Assembly (NCBI GenBank): GCA_032622095.1
Contig: CP136064.1
Location: 276,229,614 to 276,293,613 of the forward strand
Origin: Siphonodentalium dalli
Lineage: Eukaryota > Mollusca > Scaphopoda > Gadilida > Siphonodentaliidae
Reading direction: 5' to 3'
Length of the DNA: 64,000 nt
The position numbers and the translations under genes are program-made. The notes under the pieces were generated by a model. The model searched no databases. It was not told the DNA's origin and saw only the letters and a program-made list of their open reading frames with translations. Each line of letters starts with the position of its first letter. The first letter of the stretch is position 1. Positions 58,381-64,000 of this stretch are shown in pieces.

Positions 58381-59094
58381 CGCCGGCATTGAATGAGTTA
58401 ATTGACAAAATCTTGGATTGAAGGTCGACTACATTGACCGTTGTGTAATAAAAGGTCCACATGCAGTTCAAAATACTGGTGATATGGGTCACCACGAACG
58501 TGTGAATATCGTGATATGCCAAAATATGATTGTTATAGTAAATTGGGCCCAATCTACAGTGTGGATACGCCCTTAATTTACACAATCATGAGTTGTGGGT
58601 GGACTACATTGACCGTTGTGCAATAAAAGGACCACACGCAGTTCGAAATACTGGTGATATGGGTCATCACGAACTTGTGATATCGTGATTCACAAAATAT
58701 GATGGGTTATAGTCAGTTGGGCCAATTCTACAGTGCGGGTACGCCATTAATTGACAAAATCGTGGGTTGAAGATGGACTACATTGACCGTTGTGTAATAG
58801 AAAGACCACACGCAGTTCAACATACTGGTGATATGGGTCATCACGAACTTGTGGATATCGTGAAATTCAAATCAACCAAAACCGGACTATACTCCACTCC
58901 ATATCCATCACGAATCGACGAAACTAATGCTTTAAGATTCGCACTCGTTCTATCTTCCAACACCAATGAAGTTTTATTTTCATCTATTGTCTGATCAAGA
59001 CCTCCTGTGAACAGCAAATCAACAAAACCGGATTTCTCCTCTTCTGTGAGCCCACAATTGGCTTATCTGTAACGGTGTTCCCGGTAATGTTCGC

Positions 59095-59553
59095 GTTAGA
59101 CAAAAATCATAGTTCATAACGCTCTTTATTATCGTCCGCTTTTCAGTGGCGGGAGCATGGACACTCATCAGGATGTTTTAGCTGGGCTGACCAGGGCTGA
59201 CAAAAACAAACGGTTAAAAAACACTTCACAACTGGAGCAATTAAATATTTTGTTGGCCACAAATATATTAAATGGAAGCATGGGGCCCGAACTATTTAGT
59301 GTATAGATCTGAACACGTGTGGAGGGCAGCATTATGGTAATAAATCGGACAGGACATCATTAAATAGCTCATCCGACATAAATGTATCCAAATTTTAAAA
59401 GAAATATTTCATCACTAGCTAAATAAAAATTGCCTTATTGATTGTATTGCAACTAGCGGCATCGTAACGGCACCGCGAACATCCCTACGCGCAAATGGAA
59501 CATGCATAATTATTATAATCTGTTTCTGAACGCTTTTAATTTGCTTTGTTTGG
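59095..59553. repeat. Short paralogue of 24930-27425, with empty site
   Basis: It contains AACGCTCTTTAT (59118), GGCTGACCAGGGCTGAC (the uninterrupted site), GTTGGCCACAAATATATTAA, one 33-bp unit (59309-59340) and TTATTATAATCTGTTTC. It shows the state before transposon insertion and minisatellite expansion. Confidence 0.88.
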
Positions 59554-59564
59554 AATATCTTGTC

Positions 59565-59880
59565 CGTCCGTTGTCCGTCTAGCCGTCCGTGGACATAAAT
59601 TTGTTCGGAGTTTTTCGATCATTTTCCATGAAACTTGGCATAGACATCAACAACCATGGGAATCTGTGCACCTGTGATTATGATTTTTTTGATGGAGTAA
59701 TCCCCCTTTTCACAACATGTATAATTGTGTCCGAGATTTTATTCCTACATTTTTTTGGTCAATTTTTTAAAAACTTGGCAGATATTTAGTACCATGGGAA
59801 CCTGTGCACCTGCGATTATTATGTCTGTCAGACTATTTTTGGTGCACATTTGTTTAAACTGTACATATGGGTGATTCGGT
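59565..59880. repeat. Interspersed repeat starting with a GTCCGT run
   Basis: TCCGTCCGTTGTCCGTC, then TCATTTTCCATGAAACTTGG and two copies of CATGGGAA-CTGTGCACCTG about 155 bases apart. Sequences of this kind are common interspersed repeats in marine invertebrates; termini not found. Confidence 0.5.
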
Positions 59881-60326
59881 GCAAAATGTAGATATGCATT
59901 GTGTTTAATACCGTATAGCATTGAAAAGACTGTAAAAGTTTAAATAATTAATATCGCACAAATACATCAATATAATATATTTACACACTAAGTGTTGTCA
60001 TCACTAAATCCAGCATTCTGATTGGTCGGCGCCCACGTGGCTAGTTGCAGTTATTTATCGGTGAATGCGCAACGCCTCATAACACCAAGCTAATAACACC
60101 ATCGATACGTCATTAGGTTTGGAAAGACGAACGCGTAATGCTTTGGGCGCATTTTGACTCGCGAAGGATTGACTTAATACATCATCGGGTTTCAACATGA
60201 AGAGAAATTGTTCCTATTAACTTTTGCCAAGGGTGCTATTGGGTATTTTGGGCTGATCTTGTCACGATACACTTTTCGATTTAAATATATTTACAAAAGT
60301 GGCTTTTTCGCTAAATGTATATAAAT

Positions 60327-60487
60327 ATAAGGATTAACTGTCATGTGGACTATTTTTATGGAGATGTAACGGTGAGGTAAGTGGACATAACTTGTATGTA
60401 AAACCCTTCGGGATTTACACAAGTTATGTCCACTTACCTCACCGTTACATCTCCATAAAAACAGTCCACATGACCGTTAATCCTTAT
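60327..60487. repeat. 161-bp near-perfect palindrome
   Basis: ATAAGGATTAACTGTCATGT is mirrored by ACATGACCGTTAATCCTTAT. The inner arms (GTAACGGTGAGGTAAGTGGA and complement) close on GTAAAACCCTTCGGGATTTAC near 60400. Confidence 0.9.
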
Positions 60488-60708
60488 TTATTAATACCAA
60501 ATTTTCAAATGAAACCGCGCCAAATGAAAAATGATCTTTTCGTAGCACACATCTACAAATTGGTGTCTAATCATTCGGATTGGATTTTATATTATATATA
60601 TCAGTTTCAACATCGCGAATCAAATGTGACACATTTTCCGTTTGCACATTATACAATACAATATGTTTTTTCCGTTTTACTTGGGCGTTCACCATGTCCA
60701 TGTATGTA

Positions 60709-61425
60709 GGACCGTGTCGATGGGGGTGTCTCATCCCAACTTTTATCAAAATATTCAAAAGCTGGAAATTTCATACCTGACACGGCATTAGTTGGAAATT
60801 TGACATCAGCAATATGTTGAAATTGTTCTCGTAGTTTTATTTTCAACAATTTATTATTGGTGATTTCTTTAGGCAACATTTGCTTATTTTTTGGCCAAAT
60901 TGTTGGACTGAAATGGCCATCAGTTGGTTGGAAATGATCCAACCTTAGAGGTGTGTCAAGTTTGGAAAATGTCCAACAATTGGAAATCTTAAGGCTGGAT
61001 GCTAGTATTTTGCAATTTTCAGGGTTCAGATTAAAAACAATTCTCACACCTGGCCATAACCAAGGTCGGTCGATAATATTATGTCTTGGTCCCGCCCCCG
61101 TTGTCAGTTAAACAGCTATCTAATTTAATTTAACTAAATCAAATCTGGGTTCAAGCTGCTTGACGTCAGACCACTAAACATGTTATGATTGGGCAATTTC
61201 CAGGTTTAGACACAGGTTCATATCTAAAGGAAATCGCTCAATACGGGGCCGTCTAGATGATTACTGTGAGTGGAAAGTTAGATTAGAGCCCAAGTTCCCA
61301 ACGTGGTGCGTACATGGATTTACGCGAACTTGTGAATTTGGTGAGATTCAAGGTTTGGTGCAGTTGGAAATTCCAAAGATGAACAATCCCACACCTACAA
61401 ATCAGGCCCTCTAGACCCGTCCCTG
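60709..61425. mobile_element. hAT-family MITE
   Basis: Worn left end GGACCGTGTCGATGGGGG and right end CTAGACCCGTCCCTG. Flanking octamers TGTATGTA (60701) and TGTATATA (61426) agree at 7 of 8 bases. The interior keeps the family motifs (CAGTTGGTTGGAAA, CACACCTGGCC). Confidence 0.75.
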
Positions 61426-61429
61426 TGTA

Positions 61430-63515
61430 TATATGTCTACGGCGCACTCAGATTTAAATTAATGAACTAATTACTAAGTTTGAATCCATTGAAACGTGCC
61501 ATCCCATTTCTTCCATATATATATATATGACCATACAGGTACATGAACACGCACATTTAATTCCCTCGAATGCGCAACAAATGTACCATGCACATGCAGA
61601 GTACGTGTACCATCATCAGTTAGTATTTATAATAATAGCTTCTAACCAAGGTGTGTGACCACCGACGGACAGCTGATTAGAAACAATCAAACTGACACAC
61701 TGACCAATATATACACAGGTGAAAAACGGGCTGTCTATCAGCGATTGCACAATAATATTGTTCGAGTTAATTGTTGAAAGGAAATCACCCATGACGGCAT
61801 GACCCCAGATACATATCTAACTTAATCCATACGACAATCAGGTGCTTGTACTAAATCAATTTATCCATAGTTGAAAACCGTATAGCTGAGTATCCGGATA
61901 GCCGTAATTCTTATCCGGCGAAATATAAACACTCTATTGTTATCGCTGCCGGCTAAAGCGAATACGATCTTCGCCGGGTAATGTATAAACACCCCCTAAA
62001 TCTCAAGGAAACCCAGATGGGAACCCGCGAAAAAATAAACAAATAACATTTATTGTTTCAATGTTTTAAGTTATTTCCTTCATAAAAAAGAGTCTTCGTT
62101 ATAAAGAACCCTCTCAATACTTGAATATAGAATTAACCTTTAAAAAAAAAATCTTCGGAATAGCGAACCTTCGGAGTAGTGAACCTTCGGAATAGTGAAC
62201 CTTCGGAATAGCGAACCTTCGGAATAGAGACATGTTCCCCTTCCGGAACTACAACAGCAATTTATTGCAGTCACAAAAAACTCCAATTTTCGAGGGCTGC
62301 ATGGAATTATAAATTTAAAGTCCCATGTACTGGATAGACATATTTGTACTTGCAGAGATAGCTAAAATTATGTTGGAGTATACCTGTTCTCGGCAGAATT
62401 TAATTATTTTTCAATTAATTTACCTACATTCTTTAATTCAGACTGTGGTGGCACCGCCAGTTTTTATACACAAATTGTTATCTCGATAGTACAATGGCCG
62501 GCGGTCTTATAGGATTTGTCCGGTCAAGAAACAGTTAATTTGGTCATTGAATAGGGTTTGACATGTTTTTATATCAGGATGCCAAAATATGGTGGTAACA
62601 TGAGACAGCGATCGATGAAAGAGTCTTTGATTGAAAATGTTTTCAAGACACGTATTAAATTATCTAGATCCTTTATGCATCTGAGGCCACTATATACACT
62701 ATATCTCGACGGTATACACTCACAAAAATCGGAGTCCGTATAGCTACTATATAGTACCTATTGTAGCTATAGTGCCTATATGTGGAAACGATATCGCATT
62801 CAGGATAAACCAAATTACCCCCCTGTTATCTGGCGTGAGCGTCTCTCAAATAACATAGCTACTATATCAAATAACATAATCATCTATGCATGTTGGGTAG
62901 CATTGTATGTGAAATACAATTACATGTGCAGCATACCTATTCAAAAAAATCACCTAAGTTGCATTTTGTAAGCATTCTTTAAACCTCATGTGACCGACCC
63001 ACTGCACATGATTTCGGTACAATTGTTGGATGTTTTTTATTGATGCCATTGTGTGAGTTTCCTGCATTTTCGAGATTCAATTTTTGTATTATGTTATCTG
63101 GGACTCATAGCAGTCATGACATTACAATGACAAAACAGATTATAATATATTATACAAGAACATATATACAGTATAATAGGAACAAGTAGGTTTACAAATA
63201 TTTGGGATAAATAATAAGTAACGTATATACAAAACTGATCAACGTACGCTCCCAATCACGCGCTTATACACAGCCCATCCATTGAACACATTTACCATTT
63301 ACCGCCCACGATCACACGCACCCACGCATACGTCCCGAGCGGTCCCCGGGCTGTCCCGGGCGGAAATTAGTCACACCGATTTAATATGTCTAAACCAGAT
63401 AACACACATTCGTTTTGCCATTAAATGTGAAAAGTGTCATGTTAAATGAAAAACATTGTTATAATCAGAGGCGGACTGGGCCAAAAAACCGGCCCGGGAA
63501 ACTAATATAATACCG
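61430..63515. other. No gene seen
   Basis: AT-rich sequence without supported frames. Apart from the 16-bp tandem repeat at 62145 only simple runs are visible. Confidence 0.45.
62145..62228. repeat. 16-bp tandem repeat, five units
   Basis: CTTCGGAATAGCGAAC repeats five times with changes at two positions (AATAG/AGTAG, CGAAC/TGAAC). Confidence 0.88.
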
Positions 63516-63519
63516 GCCC

Positions 63520-63990
63520 ATCTGTTCGGGGGTGTCCACAGTCCACCTTGGGAAATTCCAACTGCACCCCCCCCCCTTGAATCAGAATCAGACCAAATAC
63601 ATATTTTTGCATAATTTGCACCTCCCCCCTCCCCTTGAATCAGATGCAGACCAAATACATGTTTTTGCATAATTCCATTTGCACCTCTGGCCTAATATCA
63701 TATATATTCATAAACCATGGTTCTATATATTTCCGGTATGAGACCATTCAAATATTTTTACCTGAAAAGTTGCATAAATTCTAACATCTAGCGGTCTAAC
63801 TCCAGACAAATGCATACGGCTACGGACAAGAGACCAGGACACACCCGGCTGTTCATGGTTGTTCGGCCCGGGGTGAGAACATTTTGAAAACTATACAAGA
63901 AAATCGCGAATCCTAGCATCTAGACTGGCATCAACTGAAGCGTTCCTATTTTGTTGTAAATTTCAATTGGGGGGGGGGGGGGTCCGGGAT
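63520..63990 (-). mobile_element. hAT-family copy, reverse orientation, running out of the window
   Basis: Reading left to right: GTCCACCTTGGGAAATTCC, two CACC/C-run blocks with AATCAGA, TAAACCATGGTTCTATAT, GTTCGGCCCGGGGTGAG and AAGAAAATCGCGAATCCTAG. These are the reverse complements, in reverse order, of 29500-29900. Its terminal repeat at the left is degenerate, and the right end lies beyond the window. Confidence 0.7.
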
Positions 63991-64000
63991 GGGTGCGTGA

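Larger units (their letters stand above)
56005..58397. mobile_element. 2.4-kb piggyBac-like insertion at TTAA
   Basis: It is flanked by TTAA at 56001-56004 and 58398-58401. The ends CTCATTCAGTGCC and GGCATTGAATGAG are inverted with one mismatch. Uninterrupted satellite units read CGCCCTTAATTGACAAAATC at the same place, giving the pre-insertion site. TTAA duplication with short terminal repeats is the piggyBac signature (Kolobok also uses TTAA). No transposase frame remains. The interior includes the palindrome-capped block at 56350-57420. Confidence 0.85.
55508..58866. repeat. 173-174-bp satellite array, six units, interrupted
   Basis: GACCGTTNTGTAATAAAAGG recurs at about 55516, 55690, 55864, then 58437, 58610 and 58783, a period of 173-174. 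Subtracting the insertion at 56005-58397 with its TTAA restores the period (55864 to 58437 minus 2397 is 176). Units share AATACTGGTGATATGGGTCA and GGGCCAATTCTACAGTGCG. Frames inside the units are repeat shadows. Confidence 0.9.

Overview
This window is animal nuclear DNA, most likely from a marine invertebrate. The signs are an AT-rich background full of ATATATA and ACATGTA runs, introns with GT/AG ends and a branch point, a degenerate non-LTR retrotransposon, and a very dense load of non-autonomous DNA transposons. I cannot place it to phylum from sequence alone; the retrotransposon protein resembles those common in molluscs, lancelets and other marine invertebrates. There are no bacterial operons, rRNAs, convincing tRNAs or CRISPR arrays.

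Only one host gene is well supported. Its large exon (38739-40009) encodes a secreted, cysteine-rich modular protein: three copies of a C-x10/11-C-x3-C-x10-C-x3-C-x10-C module, one shortened module, and a glycine-rich C-terminal domain of about 175 residues. A candidate first exon lies 16.5 kb upstream (22158-22194). It has a TATA box, an initiator-like site, a hydrophobic signal-peptide start and a consensus GTAAGT donor, and it joins the large exon in phase 1 without breaking the frame. The proposed intron is packed with mobile elements.

The rest is a mosaic of repeats. Left part (1-15 kb): dispersed repeats, long palindromes, a Harbinger-like element (8140-9604) carrying a hAT-family copy, 29-bp tandem repeats (11 kb), and a 5'-truncated, frameshifted LINE (12840-14818). 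Next, a 6.1-kb foldback element (15197-21293) has arms made of about 1.8 kb of ordinary sequence plus minisatellite that reverses orientation at a central hairpin. The putative intron (22-38 kb) holds a Helitron (23160-23921), a 1.7-kb TIR element whose empty site survives at 59.19 kb, a 33-bp minisatellite with a higher-order repeat, a hAT element with a perfect 8-bp target duplication (28763-29935), about 62-bp tandem repeats, a second LINE fragment and a 1-kb TIR element.

Right part (43-64 kb): two copies of a 0.6-kb GGGCC-ended element; an 8.1-kb CACTA-like element (45080-53176) with subterminal arrays of CCATTAA/TTAATGG, which carries a 2.2-kb TIR element that itself contains a 0.45-kb element; a 174-bp satellite array interrupted exactly at a TTAA by a 2.4-kb piggyBac-like insertion (56005-58397); and more hAT copies. 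About a dozen long near-perfect palindromes are scattered throughout. Two related 1-kb blocks (34.6-35.6 and 56.4-57.4 kb) share a terminal palindrome and traces of a decayed minus-strand reading frame of unknown identity. No intact transposase or reverse transcriptase was found, so these elements appear to depend on enzymes encoded elsewhere or to be dead.
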